Source of the DNA: Sternotherus odoratus | Taxonomy: Eukaryota; Chordata; Testudines; Kinosternidae | DNA: 64,000 bases | Assembly (NCBI GenBank): GCA_032164245.1 | Contig: JAVMKO010000003.1 | Location: 8,876,651-8,940,650, forward strand | Direction: 5' to 3' | In this document: positions 1 to 10,611 of the stretch, one piece after another | Position numbering within the stretch: the stretch's first letter is position 1 | How the letters are laid out: each line of letters opens with the position of its first letter | Notes under the pieces: generated by a model | The model's input: only the letters and a program-made list of their open reading frames with translations | Databases searched by the model: none | Told to the model about the DNA's origin: nothing | Program-made: the position numbers and the translations under genes

Positions 1-685
1 TAGCTCTGGTGAGTTGGTATCCTCCACTGAAATGCTAGTTTCATTATTTACAATATAACCTCAAAACACAGGTGAGCAAACTTGAGAACATTCAATGGAC
101 TGAATAGATTCAGCCTATAGTTTTATAGGAAGGCTATGCTCACCGCTAGTGAATATGTGCAGTGACTGGAGCAGAATTTCACAGGAGCTCTTGCCTCATT
201 CTCGTGGATCTTGTAAAATGCGGCAAGCGCTCCTTAAGGTTTGCAAAAGTTGTGCATGTTTTATAAGGTGTATAGGACACAGATTTCCAGTGATGTCAAG
301 TCAAATAGTTCCAAAATATGGAATTTCTTTCTTCACCAAAGCCAGTGGGCATTTTGCCAGTGACTTATTGGCTTCCCCTAATGTCACATCTTTCCTGTTT
401 GTTTCCTATATAGCCCTGTTATACTCGAGGCAGAAGGAGATGGATGGATCAGCCTCTGTTCTTTTGCCAACAAGCAAACGAGAAGCATGTTTGTGATCTT
501 CCTTTTTTCTTTGGGTTGTAGCTAATTTCATATTGCTTTGAGATCTCCATCTGATCGATTGTAGAGGATTGTCTGTCCGTCTGGGTTATGGTAATAACGG
601 ACAGGTGCTTTGTCACAATTTAGAGGAGCTCTTTGGGTAAACTCATTGGGTAAACTGTTGGAGTGCCTGGGGTTCTAGATGACTG
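1..685. other. Upstream intron sequence, no feature seen
   Basis: This should be PKHD1 intron. Nothing resembling a coding exon, RNA gene or known repeat was recognised. A donor-like ctctg/gtgagt at positions 4-14 could not be tied to a PKHD1 exon. Confidence 0.5.
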
Positions 686-787
686 ATTCATAGAATCATA
701 GAATATCAGGGTTGGAAGGGACCTCAGGAGGTCATCTAGTCCAACCCACTGCTCTAAGCAGGACTAACCCCAACTAAATCATCCCAG
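686..787 (-). mobile_element. CR1 LINE 3' end fragment
   Basis: The stretch starts with repeated attcatagaatcatagaat and ggttggaagggacctcagg, then gtcatctagtccaaccc. This is the reverse complement of the CR1 3' terminus, whose hallmark is a short repeated ATTCTATGA tail. It is a 5'-truncated copy, joined directly to a second CR1 piece. Confidence 0.85.
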
Positions 788-1625
788 ATTGTCATAGAAA
801 TGTAGGGCTGGAAGGGAGCTTGAAATCACTGAGTCCAGCCCTCTGTGGTGAGGCAAGACCAAGTAAACCTAGACTGTCCCTGACAGGTATTTGTCCAACC
901 TGTTCTTAAAAACCTCCAATAATGGGTATTCCACAACCTCCCATTCCAGAGCTTAACTACCCTCGTAGCTAGAAAGGTTTCCTAATATCTATGCTAAATC
1001 TCCCTTGCTGAAGAATAAGCTGATTGCTTCTCGTTCTACCTTCAGTGGACACAGAGAGCAACAGATCAAAGTCCTCTGTATAGCAGCCTGTAACATATTT
1101 AAAGACGTATCAGCTCCCCTCTCAATCTTCTTTTCTCAAAACTAAACATGCCTAGTATTTTTTTAAACTTTTTGGTCAGGTTTTCTAAATCTTTTCTCAG
1201 TTTTGCTGCTCTCCTCTGGACTCTCTCCGGTTTGTCCACATCTTTCCTAAAGTGTAGCACCCAGAACTGGACGTGGTCCTCCAGTGAGGTCTCCTCACTG
1301 CTGAGTGGAACTTGACAAATACTTCTTGTGTCTTTCTTACAACACTCCTGTAACTACACTCCTTTTTCACAACTGCACTGCATTGTTGACTCATTCAATT
1401 TGTGATCCACTATAACCACGAAATCCTTTTCAGCAGTACTCCCACCTAGCCTCTTATTCCCCATTTTGTGCTTGCGAATTTGATCTTTACTTCCTAAGTG
1501 AAGGACTTTTCCCTGGCCTTTATTGAATTTCATCTTTTTCATTGTTTTCTTGCATCTTGTTAGATTACCAGAGTGGGGGGAAGTTCTAGGTTCCTGGTTC
1601 TGTTGCATCTTGTTAGACAACAGCA
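788..1625 (-). mobile_element. CR1 LINE, second 3' fragment
   Basis: A second, more diverged CR1 3' region in the same orientation begins gtcatagaaatgtagggctgg. It extends through segments such as ctcctctggactctctcc and aatttgtgatccactataac, which are typical of the CR1 3' UTR and terminal coding part in sauropsids. No intact ORF2 reading remains. Confidence 0.75.
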
Positions 1626-1659
1626 TAATTTTTAGAACTGCTTGGAAAACTGAATTGAT

Positions 1660-2100
1660 GTTCTACAGGAAATTCTGCCATTTAAAAATTTAGTTTTTGT
1701 TCCAAATTGGAACAAAAAGTTAAAATTTTTCATGGAACAGAAATTCAGAAAAAAATTAGATTCAGAAACACTGGATCATTTTGATAGTGTCAAAATAGTA
1801 CAATATGAAAACACTGAATACAATGCATCTAATGATAAATGCAGTATATATATAAATATATTTAAATCAATACTTTAATCTAATATCAAAGCTGAAACAA
1901 TGAGAGTGAAAACAACTCGTTTTGACAATTTTCCAGCGAACAACTTGTTGAAATTGTCCCTTTTCCACAAAACATTTTGTTTTTGATGAAACTGCATCTT
2001 TGGGTGGAAAATTTTTTTCCATCAAAATTTTGTCCCTTGGCTTTAATCATTGCCAGCCTGAGGATAAGTGGCATGCTAGGAAATGTGCACTGAACAAAAG
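1660..2100. repeat. AT-rich fold-back repeat
   Basis: This AT-rich stretch is full of short inverted runs, including an exact 12-bp palindrome with a 1-base centre at 1694-1718. Similar aaaatttt-rich text recurs at 7848-8260, 27360-27560 and 40290-40430, suggesting one MITE-like family. Ends were not defined here. Confidence 0.4.
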
Positions 2101-2178
2101 ACCAGACTGATTCCATAGTCCTTGATAAGTGTCAGAGATTGGGATGTGGGAGATCTGACCTAGTGGTTTGAGCTGGAG

Positions 2179-2227
2179 CTTGGCCTAGTGGTTAAAGCTG
2201 GGAACAGGCTTTAACCACCAGGCCAAG
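2179..2227. repeat. Hairpin with tRNA-like arms
   Basis: Two 20-bp arms (cttggcctagtggttaaagc and its complement with one mismatch) flank a 9-nt loop. The arm resembles an A-box region (GGCCTAGTGGTTAAAGC). Confidence 0.7.
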
Positions 2228-2479
2228 GGTCAGAGCTGAGTCAGGAACCAAGCAGGGGAGTGGGATAGGAGCAAGGCTGGAACAGCGCAGGCACAGAGGA
2301 GATGGCAGCTGTCTGTGTAAGCACTGAGCAGCCAACAACCTGCTGCTGCTGAGCTTAAATGCAGACCCGTGGGCTTCTTGCAGCCAGTTGGGCAGGTTTG
2401 CTAATCAGGCGATTCTGCCACTGCCCAACGAGGCTCATTAACTGCTCTGAGGGCTGAGCAGGCTCAGCTGATGGAACTC

Positions 2480-2784
2480 AGGCCAGGTCTACACTACCCA
2501 CCGGATCGGCAGGTACCTATCGATCTTCCAGGGATCGATTCATCGCATCTAATCTAGATGCGGTCAGTCGATCCCCGAGCACTCTCCCGTTGATTCTGAA
2601 ACTCCACCGCCACAAGAGGAGCAAGCGGAGTGGACAGGGGAGCGGCGGGAGTCGACTCACTGCCCTAAAGATGCCGCGATAAGTCGATCTAAATATGTCG
2701 ATTTCAGCTACGCTATTTGTGCAGCTGAAGTTGTGTATCTTAGGTCAGTCCTCTCCTCCCCCCCGCCAATGTAGACCAGGGCTC
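2480..2784. mobile_element. MITE, gtctacac type with tcgat motifs
   Basis: The ends are inverted: ggccaggtctacactac and tgtagaccagggct. Inside are repeated gatcgat and gtcgac motifs and an internal inverted repeat. Relatives are at 19438-19696, 24640-24905, 25588-25700 and 50221-50504. No transposase is encoded. Confidence 0.75.
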
Positions 2785-2879
2785 TGTGACAGAGGCTGGA
2801 AGTATCTTCATTCACTTTAAATACAGGTGTGAGTGAATAAGTGCAGTGTAATAGGAAAGCTGCCAGAGTGGATTTTGTG

Positions 2880-2906
2880 GTGTGTGTGTGTGTGTGTGTG
2901 TGTGTG
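2880..2906 (+). repeat. (TG)n microsatellite
   Basis: About 13 uninterrupted TG units in the intron. Confidence 0.95.
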
Positions 2907-3868
2907 AAGTTCTCATGCCCATGGGACAGCAGCTCCTGGCAGTGGCAATCCTGTTTGTATTACTTATTTAGCCAAAGACAAACTATCTCAGTTCCCTTAA
3001 ATAATCAGTTCCTTCTCAGCTGCTGATGAAAAGGCCTTTGTTTAAACTATGGAAGTGGCGGGGCCAATCTGCTAAGGGTTTAAGCGGTTTGTCAAATCAT
3101 TGTTTAAACTTTTACAAACCTACCCTTGGCATCATTGATTTTTTCAAAGCCATTTGAACATTAACAACATTCTTCGCCTGCCTGCTAGCAATCTATAACC
3201 GCCCCTGAGAGAGAGAACTGCTCTGGTACTACTGCACCGTGCAGACTCCTCTCCTCTTAGAGAGACACATGGGACCATGATCCTCAGTTTCTCCCTTTCT
3301 GGTGGGGTGGATAATCAAGGTCTGCCCCCTCCTGAGCACCCTCTTGTGGCCAGGGGTGGCTTTGCAGCTTCTTGCCCCCGTGTCCCTCTTCAGGACTGGT
3401 TAATAAATTGTGCATACAGGCAGTCCACCCCTCCGTAGGGGCTGGGTTTATCAAGATAAAAGTTCAGAACAAAACTCCAAGTCACAAAATGAAATCTACA
3501 AAGTTCAATTAAATTCCCTGATTTCAGCAGGCATTTCCCAGCCCATCATAGCTGGAATGTTCCCTTCTTCTTCCCTGGAGTCTGCTTTCTCTGGCCTTCA
3601 GCCTTCTAGCTTCCTGGTCCAAACCCTTCCCCAATCAAGGGTCTCCTTCAAAAGACTCCTGGGGTCTGTCACAGTTTCCTCTCTCTGTTTTCTGTTTCCA
3701 TTTGGCTCTTTAGAGAGGCCAGTTGCTTTCTATCAGGCCCCATCTAGAGGCCATTAATGAGACACCGTTGGGCTATGGACTCCTTAACGGGGCCCAGTCC
3801 ACATTGTAATGGGGGGACAAAGTCCACCTTTAAGCTATTGTTGCATTTCTTATAGGTTGGGACCATAG
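2907..3868. other. Intron stretch, possibly old LTR material
   Basis: No exon was recognised. The text at about 3250-3740 (short direct blocks, pyrimidine-rich tracts) looks like ERV or LTR-derived sequence, but termini and target duplication were not found. Confidence 0.3.
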
Positions 3869-4532
3869 AATGTATGTCTACACTACAGTGTAAGCCTAGG
3901 CTTGCTACCGTGTTTCCCCGAAAATAAGACAGTGTCTTATATTAATTTTTGCTCCCAAAATTACATTACATTATATTACAGCGAGAAGCAAAACTGGAAG
4001 TACGTCTTATTTTCGGGGGATGTCTTACTTTCGGGGAAACAGGGTAGATCTCGAGTTAGTGGACAGGTTTGTTAACCTAGGGCTTGAGCATCTACACTTA
4101 GTGGTAGCCCCCTGGTTAGGACATGTTGAATCCTGGGTCCCATCCCCTCCAGTGTCTACACTGCATTACTCAGGCCCAAGGCCAACCACCATATCCCAGA
4201 CTTCCAGTTGCCCTCCCAAAATGTGGCCCCTTGTTCATGGTGCACTGTAGGAAAACGTGGCTGTCCACCAAACTTGACTTTCCAGAGGACAAAGAAAGTC
4301 AGCCTGTAGGATTGTGGGATAAGTTTGAGTCCAGTGGGGCTGTGTCTATACTGTACAGCAATAAGGCTTCAGTCCTGGTTCCTGGCTTGACTCAGGCTCA
4401 GACCCTCTAGCCCTGTCCTGGAACCCTGAGTCCAAGCCCTGGGTCAGCGTGATTTGTGTGTAGATGGAAGAGGGGATAGGCTTGAGCCTGAGTTTGAACC
4501 CTGGGCTTACTTTTCAGTGTAGACATGCCCAG
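3869..4532. mobile_element. Outer MITE, gtctacactac type, interrupted
   Basis: It starts tatgtctacactacagtgtaa and ends agtgtagacatgccc, an inverted pair shared with elements at 8857-9130, 25267-25535 and 31480-31735. A second MITE (3908-4044) sits inside near the left end, so this copy predates that insertion. Confidence 0.7.
3908..4044. mobile_element. TA-flanked MITE, tttccccgaaaataagac termini
   Basis: The 137-bp element has terminal inverted repeats ccgtgtttccccgaaaataa and the matching right end (two mismatches), directly flanked by TA on both sides. TA duplication and short TIRs indicate a Tc1/mariner-type non-autonomous element. It is nested inside another MITE. Confidence 0.85.
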
Positions 4533-4810
4533 AAAGGTCTGCCCAGTAGCTAGTCTGCATCACAGTAACCGCAGGACCATATCTCTTCCTTACATCCCTC
4601 CTCCTACGCACCTTCTCCAGTGACCCAGTCTTGTGAGACGCTGTTTGCCTTCACCTCCCATTTAAACTGTGGGTCTAAGCATCCTTCCAGTATTGGGATC
4701 AAGCCCTGGGGCTGGGGACAACCTGTGTTTTATTTGGAATGGCACTACTGTTTTTTCCTTGTGTTCCCTTTCCCTTCTAAAGGCAGCACCATTTCTCTGT
4801 CTCTTTACAG

Positions 4811-4875
4811 CTATCCTATTCAGATGGATCATGGAACAGGGACCTTACAGTGCCATGTAGAAGGCAACTATATCG
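4811..4875 (+). CDS. PKHD1: PKHD1 exon (probably 9), IPT/TIG 2 end
   Basis: This 65-nt exon follows the acceptor ctctttacag and ends before the donor gtcagt. It completes a split Cys codon, then reads YPIQMDHGTGTLQCHVEGNY and ends phase 1 inside a Gly codon. The segment is the C-terminal strand of the second IPT/TIG region in the ectodomain, with a conserved Cys. It is the first exon I can place; the upstream exon must lie before the window. Confidence 0.93.
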
Positions 4876-5412
4876 GTCAGTGGAAAGAGGATAACATGTA
4901 CACCTACAATTCTGGTCTCTGCCTTGAAAAGTGTCATGATTAATGAAATACATCTGGGTATACAGCTATCCCATCGGAAACCCAGGGTCAGGAGAAAGTC
5001 CCTGGAACGCTTCTGCCCCTTCTGACTATGGTCTTCTGATTGTAACCTAATGACTTATTTATTGTAAACATTTCCCTTCCTCGTCCATTTTTTGACCTTC
5101 ACCTTTCTTTCCATGATAACTCTCCTCCTTGTATCTAAGTGGAGGTGCACGAGAACGAGTTGTCCCCAGCTATGTACTTTATGGCCCTGTCCCTGGAGTA
5201 GCTGAGTTTCAGTGGTGTTTGTGGGCTCAGCTTACTCATTGGTTCACATCACCATGTTATTAGGGCTGTGAAGTTGCCTCTTCTGCTATGCTTGTCATCT
5301 GAGTTGAAGGTCTTTGATATAGGCCTTTCCCAGGAGAAGATTGAAGGGAAAGCTGCCTCACATGATTACCAATGTTTAAGGTTTGCCCTGGTGGAAGCCC
5401 AGAGTTATTTAG

Positions 5413-5515
5413 GTCTTGTGGCTAAGGCACTGAACTGGGATTCTAGAGGCCTGGCTCAGCTACTGACCTGCTAGGAGACTGGGGGCAGTCACTTTAGCTA
5501 ACATTTTCAAAAGTG
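5413..5515 (+). mobile_element. MIR-like SINE fragment
   Basis: The order ctaaggcactgaactgggat, ctcagctactgacctgctag, gggggcagtcactt follows the MIR core (ordinary SINE order of GGATTCTAG, then CTGCCACTxACTAGCTGTGTGACCTTGGGCAAGTCACTT). It is old and diverged. Confidence 0.55.
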
Positions 5516-5599
5516 CCCAAGTCCTGTTTTCAGAAGTGATTCTGGAGCCAAAATCCCACCGACTTTCAGTGAGACTTAAACTTCCTAATAGCCTTAGCC

Positions 5600-5778
5600 A
5601 TAGAATCATAGTATATCAGTGTTGGAAGGGACCTTTGGAGGTCATCTAGTCCAATCCCCTGCTCAGAGCAGGACCAATCCCAACTAAATCATCCCAGCCA
5701 GGGCTTTGTCAAGCCTGATCTTAAAAACCTCTAAGGAAGGAGAATCCACCACCTCCCTAGGTAGCCCATTCCGGTGCT
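5600..5778 (-). mobile_element. CR1 LINE 3' end fragment
   Basis: Starts catagaatcatagtatatcag and continues gaagggacctttggaggtca then tccaccacctccctaggtag, the reverse complement of a CR1 3' end. Confidence 0.85.
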
Positions 5779-6054
5779 AGTCACATTTGAAAACAGGACT
5801 TAGGGGATTTTGAGAAGGTTACTTTGAAGCTTTCAGTGTGGCTCATTTCCCCTGACTCTGTTTTGTATGTTTAGATTGTAAAATGCAACAGCGACTGGCT
5901 CAATGGGGTCATAACCTCGGCTGGGGTCTCTAGGTGTTCCCATGATGATAATGTGGCAGGCTCCCGTGTCAGCTGGAGGCGGCGCAATATGATTTTGGTG
6001 TGATAGCTGGGTTTTTTGGGGTGTGGTTCTCAGGTTTCTGTGCCATCTCATTGA

Positions 6055-6170
6055 ACTACTAGTTGAGATACTTTATCCTCTCGCTGTAAATCAGAACAGC
6101 TCCCCTGGAGCCCATGGAGACATACTGGGGTAAAGTCAGAGAAGAAAGGAGAATCAGGCCCGTAGTGCTG
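6055..6170. repeat. Palindromic amniote repeat, copy 1
   Basis: The pattern ctgtaaatcagaacagctcc, tggagcccatggagacat, ggagaatcaggccc belongs to a dispersed repeat recognised by gtaaatcag...tccattgaagtcaatggagct...tctggccc. Other copies are near 14150, 18014, 24945, 39845, 52745 and 58700. Confidence 0.5.
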
Positions 6171-6246
6171 ATCCTAGTCCGGTGTGCTTTTTCTACAGAC
6201 TCCCCCACGTTCCTGCATTAACTGTGTGTGTTTTCTCTTCTTACAG

Positions 6247-6286
6247 GTTCACAGAACATTAGCTTTTCAGTGTTTAACAAAGGAAA
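6247..6286 (+). CDS. PKHD1: PKHD1 40-nt micro-exon
   Basis: This very short exon (40 nt) lies between a ttcttacag acceptor and a gtgagtaac donor. It reads SQNISFSVFNKG, with an N-x-S sequon, and ends two bases into a Lys codon completed by the next exon. It continues the beta-rich IPT region. Its 40-nt length equals the human exon I recall ending at c.707. It is too short to find without the protein family as a guide. Confidence 0.92.
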
Positions 6287-6465
6287 GTGAGTAACAGAAA
6301 CGCTTCCCCCTTGTTCATCTGTGATTTCCTGTGGTAGCACGGCTGCATTTCTGGGTCCAGAAAGAATACCTGGATACATTGTATAGAACTTGCATATACA
6401 GACCTAGCCATGGCCCTTTGCTGACTCAGTGGGATGAACTGATCAACAGATCTGAGGCGATGAGA

Positions 6466-6630
6466 AGAAAATAAAACGAGGAAGACTTTGTAGCACTTTA
6501 GAGACTAACCAGTTTATTTCAGCATAAGTTTTCGTGGGCTATAGTGAGCTAATGCTGAAATAAACTGGTTAGTCTCTAAGGTGCTACAAAGTCTTCCTCA
6601 TTTTATTAACGGATACAGACTAACACGGTT
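6466..6630. mobile_element. Fold-back pair of Cry-type SINE pieces
   Basis: A + strand SINE segment (gaggaagactttgtagcac to ttttcgtgggct) is followed after about 15 nt by its near-exact reverse complement (gctgaaataaactggttagt to gtcttcctcattttatt), which continues into the reversed SINE head aacggatacagactaacacg. The arms are about 60 bp with roughly three mismatches. Confidence 0.85.
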
Positions 6631-6639
6631 GCTAATCTT

Positions 6640-7140
6640 AAACCTAAATGAGAAGAAAGTTCCCCCTAGAGAATATGAAAGGATCTAGGGGTCTCCTTGC
6701 CATTGTTTAAGTGCACAGAACAGGGCTATCCATTAGATACATATGGGCATAAACCCCTATCACCAATCTTCTACATGTACAGGGTGGATGAGTGACTTGG
6801 GGACATTTATTTCTCTTATATGGGCCCAAACCAGAACCTCAGTTGTGAATATTAGGGGTGGGGAAGGAGGGAAGAGTTGGTTCTGGTCCAAATGCAGTAT
6901 CAGAAGGGGTGTATGGTAGCTGTTGCCCGGTGAGGTTTCTATGAGGATTTTGCTTTAAACAGCAGAAGAGCCTTGCTCCCAATGGCTTGATTATCAGGGC
7001 TGTTCATTCTCCTAGCGCATGAATCAATTGTTATTCTGGATTAAAAAAGTCAACCACAGATCTCTGTGAGCCGTTGGTAGAAATCAGTGTATGTATTGTG
7101 GCAGCTTCCTTATTAACTGCTGGGTTTGACTCTGTGAAGG
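6640..7140. other. Intron, nothing recognised
   Basis: No exon, repeat family or RNA gene was recognised in this stretch. Confidence 0.5.
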
Positions 7141-7158
7141 ATTCCCTCGGTGAGCAGG

Positions 7159-7363
7159 TGTAATGCCAACAGATCCCGGTCATCAGCAACCGGGATCAAA
7201 CCTGGGACCCCTGGAGCTTAAGACATGAGCCTCTACTGCCTGAGCTAAAAGACACGTCTCTCTTAGCCATGGCTAAGCTATTGGAGCAGACTCACCAATC
7301 TCTAGATGGGTTAGCTGCCACTAGAGGGAGACAGAGTACCACATCAAGCAGGCATGGGTTATG
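7159..7363 (-). mobile_element. Short repeat with tRNA-like A and B boxes
   Basis: Read on the minus strand it holds tagctcaggcagtagaggct (A box-like) and ggtttgatcccgg (B box-like) near its 3' end, finishing cattaca. On the plus strand it begins TGTAATGCCAAC. The tRNA-like part at the far end is unusual for a SINE. Other copies are at 48997, 50080, 59173 and 59417. Confidence 0.7.
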
Positions 7364-7847
7364 TGTTGACTAGTCATTTCATCTCCCTGCACCCGTTTTC
7401 TCTACCTCACCATGGTGTTGAGACTTAATGCTTATGAAGGGCCTGATTTCCTCCACATCTCAAACAGGTTGTGCAGGGAGTGTTGTCCAGGGTTGAAGGT
7501 GCTTCGCACACCCCATGCAAAGGCTAGGAACAGTCCCCACTTACCATGTGTCTCCAAGACAGCAAGCCGCCCTAGGTCCAGTGTGTGATAGGCCTCCCCA
7601 CACCATGCCCAATTTATTGAGGAAATGAGTCCGTCCCAGGGATCAGCTCTGGAATCTAGCTTTCTAGCTCAACCTGTAGAGACTTGGGTTCAGTGCTGGA
7701 GTTGGTTCAATCCCTGATGCTGGCCAGCATGGTTTGCCCTGCATTCTGCACTTGCTGGAACTCTGGGAGGCACCCATTGGGTATGGTGACTCCATCCATA
7801 TGCCAGTGGTTAAGTGCCGCCATCTATCCTGCAATACACTCAGGTTA

Positions 7848-8260
7848 GAGCTGGCTCAAAAACTGACATTTTTCCCCACAGAGTTTTCTGTGAGAAAAAT
7901 CACTGAAAATTTTGGATGGCAAAATGTTGGGTTTGGGGAACTTTTTTGTTTCTTTTGACTTGGAATGTCATGTTTCATTTTTTGGACACCAAAAACATTT
8001 CAATTTTCCATTTTTGGATTTTAAGCTCCCCCCCCCCCCCCATTCTTTCTCTCACTTCTTTTACTTTTCTACCCTTTTCGACTGAAAGAAAATGGAAAAG
8101 GCAAAAGTATCTGAAAGTATCTGAAAAAACCCATTTTTACCATTACCCACCTGCAAAAAGTAGGAAAAGTGGAAGAAAGTGTGAGACAGTAGATTCTGAT
8201 TTCAACAAAACTGCATTTGATAATGGCAACATGTTTCAGTTGAAGGATTTCGACCAGCTC
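7848..8260. mobile_element. TA-flanked MITE, gagctgg...ccagctc ends
   Basis: Termini gagctggctc and gaccagctc are inverted and bordered by TA on both sides. The interior is AT-rich with a poly-C run at 8028-8041. It encodes nothing. Confidence 0.6.
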
Positions 8261-8341
8261 TAATTCGGATGCTTGAATGAACGCTGCTATATATGGGTGA
8301 AAAGTAGCATTTGCTATCCCAGAATAACTGTTTTCCTGTAT

Positions 8342-8368
8342 CAGAGGTGTAGCCGTGTTAGTCTGGAT
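8342..8368 (+). mobile_element. 27-nt Cry SINE head with target duplication
   Basis: The insert cagaggtgtagccgtgttag plus tctggat is only the tRNA-derived head of the Cry SINE. It is flanked by a perfect 14-bp direct repeat ctgttttcctgtat (8328-8341 and 8369-8382). Confidence 0.8.
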
Positions 8369-8480
8369 CTGTTTTCCTGTATTTATTCTGAGATGTTCCC
8401 TTCAGCTTCCCTGGTAGTGTGGGGAGATCCACCCTCAGCTCGGATTCCACGGAGTTTCACGTGTTTCTTTCATGTTGCAG

Positions 8481-8551
8481 GTCGATGGTACACAAGGACG
8501 CTTGGCTCATCAGTGCCAAACAGGAGCTTTTCATGTATCAAACATTCTCAG
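8481..8551 (+). CDS. PKHD1: PKHD1 71-nt exon
   Basis: The acceptor is catgttgcag and the donor gtgctg, which is a weak match after the first two bases. The exon reads [20 protein letters not shown], continues with TFS, and ends phase 1. This stretch closes the second IPT region before the third begins. The weak donor is supported by the phase match with exons on both sides and by near identity to mammalian PKHD1. Confidence 0.91.
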
Positions 8552-8858
8552 GTGCTGTACATTGCTGTCCCAACGATTGCCGTGTCCCATGACAAGTCCA
8601 GAGAGGCCTAAAGAAAATCTTTCTATTATACTTCCCAATGTTATTGTGCCTTCAATCCTTGTGTGCATTTCCCTTTGGATTCAGTGGGAGTTGTTCTCGT
8701 GTAGACAGAGAGCACAAAAAGGATCTCAGGATGAGATACAAAATCTAGCCCTCTGTCTTTCTATGAGCTGAGATAGGAAGGTGCCCAGATTTCCTGTCTC
8801 TTCCTGCTTTCTCTGCATGCAGAACTGAACTCCCTGCGAGAGGGGCCTTATCTCTCAG

Positions 8859-9129
8859 GGTACGTCTACACTGCAGTAAAACACCTCTGGTTGGCTTGAT
8901 TCAGCTGCCTCAGGCTTGCAGGGCTCAGGCTGCAGGGCTATAAAATTGCAACAAAGGCACTGGGGGTCGGGCTTAACCCTGGACTCTGAGACCCTCCCCC
9001 CCCTTGTGGGGTTTCAGAACCCAGGCTCCAGCCCGAGCCCAGACTGCTATTTTTAGTGTGCTAGCCCAAGCAGAGCTAACCCATGTCTGTCTGCCCTCTC
9101 TGGGAAGCCCCGTCATGTAGACATACCGT
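8859..9129. mobile_element. MITE, gtctacactgcagt type
   Basis: Left end gggtacgtctacactgcag and right end catgtagacatacc are inverted. The interior contains ggcttgcagggctcaggctg and agcccagactgctatttttag typical of this turtle family. The relatives at 25267 and 31480 share order and length. Confidence 0.7.
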
Positions 9130-9964
9130 TTGTCTCCAGCTTCCGGTTGTGGGTGGCTCTGGAATCTCTAACGGGTGTTGAGCAGAGGAACCCTAACAAC
9201 AGGAGATTCAGCAGGTCTGGAGATGGGGTGATGATCAAGGAACCCCATTATTTCTCCTGCCAGGCCTACACTACGTGCCTGACCCCGCTCCGCCCCCTCA
9301 AATACTACTGAAGTTGGTGGGAGTTGAGGTCTTCGACATGCAGGGGGCTTTGGATAGGACGAATCAGTTGAAAATTGCTTCCTCCCCATCCCCCTAGCTG
9401 ATTGTATTGTATCTCTTGAGTTTCTGGGCAAAGATATATCACAAACGACTGTAGTATTGTCTCGTACTGAGTAAAGCACTGTATTGTATAACACATGGCA
9501 ATGCAGTTTCCAGTTCTGTAGACAATAGAAAATCAAACTCTTAGTAGCTGCTGTCATGGCTAAGTAACGTCAATGATCTTCAAAAGAATCTGTGTCTAAA
9601 ACTCAAAGTACAACCACAGGTCTAAGTTTCATGGATCATAAAGCACTTGGGTTTGATTGCTATCATAGGACAAGGCTAGAAAAGACCAGCTGGCACATTC
9701 AGTCTGAACATGTTTCAGGCTGCCTGCTCTGTCTTTCCCACTAAGGCCTGATCTAACCATTGATTGTAACTGCAGTACTGTAATAATGGACTGGTGATTT
9801 GTGATGTGCACACGTATAAAGGACTTGGTTCAAAGAATTTAGAGGGACCCTCTTGATGGCTGAAAGATTAATATGGCCCTAAAATGGATGGATTAGAAAC
9901 ATTTTAGACTTGGGAAAGCTAAGGTCATCTCTCCAAATAGCCCATTTTAAGGATTACGAAAGTG

Positions 9965-10351
9965 CAGGGCCGGTGACAGGGGGGTACTACGGGTAAAGCT
10001 GTACCGGGCCCTGGACTTTAGGGGGGCCCTGGTACACAGCAGTACCTGTAGTCATCCCCCCTTGTCGCCGGGCCTGGAGAGCGGGGAAGGGGCGGGGAGG
10101 CGGCGCGACTCTCCTCCGGAGAGGACGAGCGCGCGTCCCCGGCAGGAGTGGTGAGCCCGGCCGGCGGCAGCGGCGCAGTCCGGGGGAGAAAGTGCGCGGG
10201 GGGGGGGAAGCAAGGGCAGCTCGCGCCGCTCCCGGGCTCACGCTGCCACCAGCCGCTGTCAGCTGGGGGGGGGGGGGGAGGAGTGCCAGCTGGGCTGGGG
10301 GGGCCCCAAACGATCAGAGTAGGGGCCCCCAAATTTCTGTTGCCGGCCCTG
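9965..10351 (+). mobile_element. hAT MITE, cagggccgg ends, perfect 8-bp TSD
   Basis: The 387-bp GC-rich element has inverted ends cagggccggtgacag and tgttgccggccctg, flanked by the perfect 8-bp duplication cgaaagtg (9957-9964 and 10352-10359). 8-bp duplications are the hAT signature. It encodes no transposase; overlapping long ORFs are only GC-rich artefacts. A second copy in reverse orientation is at 34039-34610. Confidence 0.92.
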
Positions 10352-10611
10352 CGAAAGTGTGATTCAGTGTTTAGAACTGCAGTTGCCCCATCTAACTGCA
10401 GTACCTGTGTGTGCATGAGATATGAGGAATGCTAAACAGCCACACTGCCATCTAGTGGGAAAAGAAACAGATTGTCCATGCAAATGCAGACTAGAGGTCA
10501 AATCTGAGCATTCACAACTTCCATTTATATCACTGGCAATTGGAGAGGCTCAGCACCTCTCAGAATTTGGCCCTAACGCAAAGGATTAACAGCATCGTAT
10601 TCGACTGTTTG

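Noticed and set aside
1..20. Possible exon end at the window start (ctctg/gtgagt)
   Set aside because: The few preceding bases would need TAG in the phase required by the next PKHD1 exon and do not resemble the expected residues.
7159..7363. Functional tRNA gene
   Set aside because: A and B box-like motifs exist, but acceptor and anticodon arms do not form and the unit is a dispersed repeat.
9987..10435. GC-rich ORFs on both strands
   Set aside because: They lie inside a hAT MITE with clear ends and target duplication.
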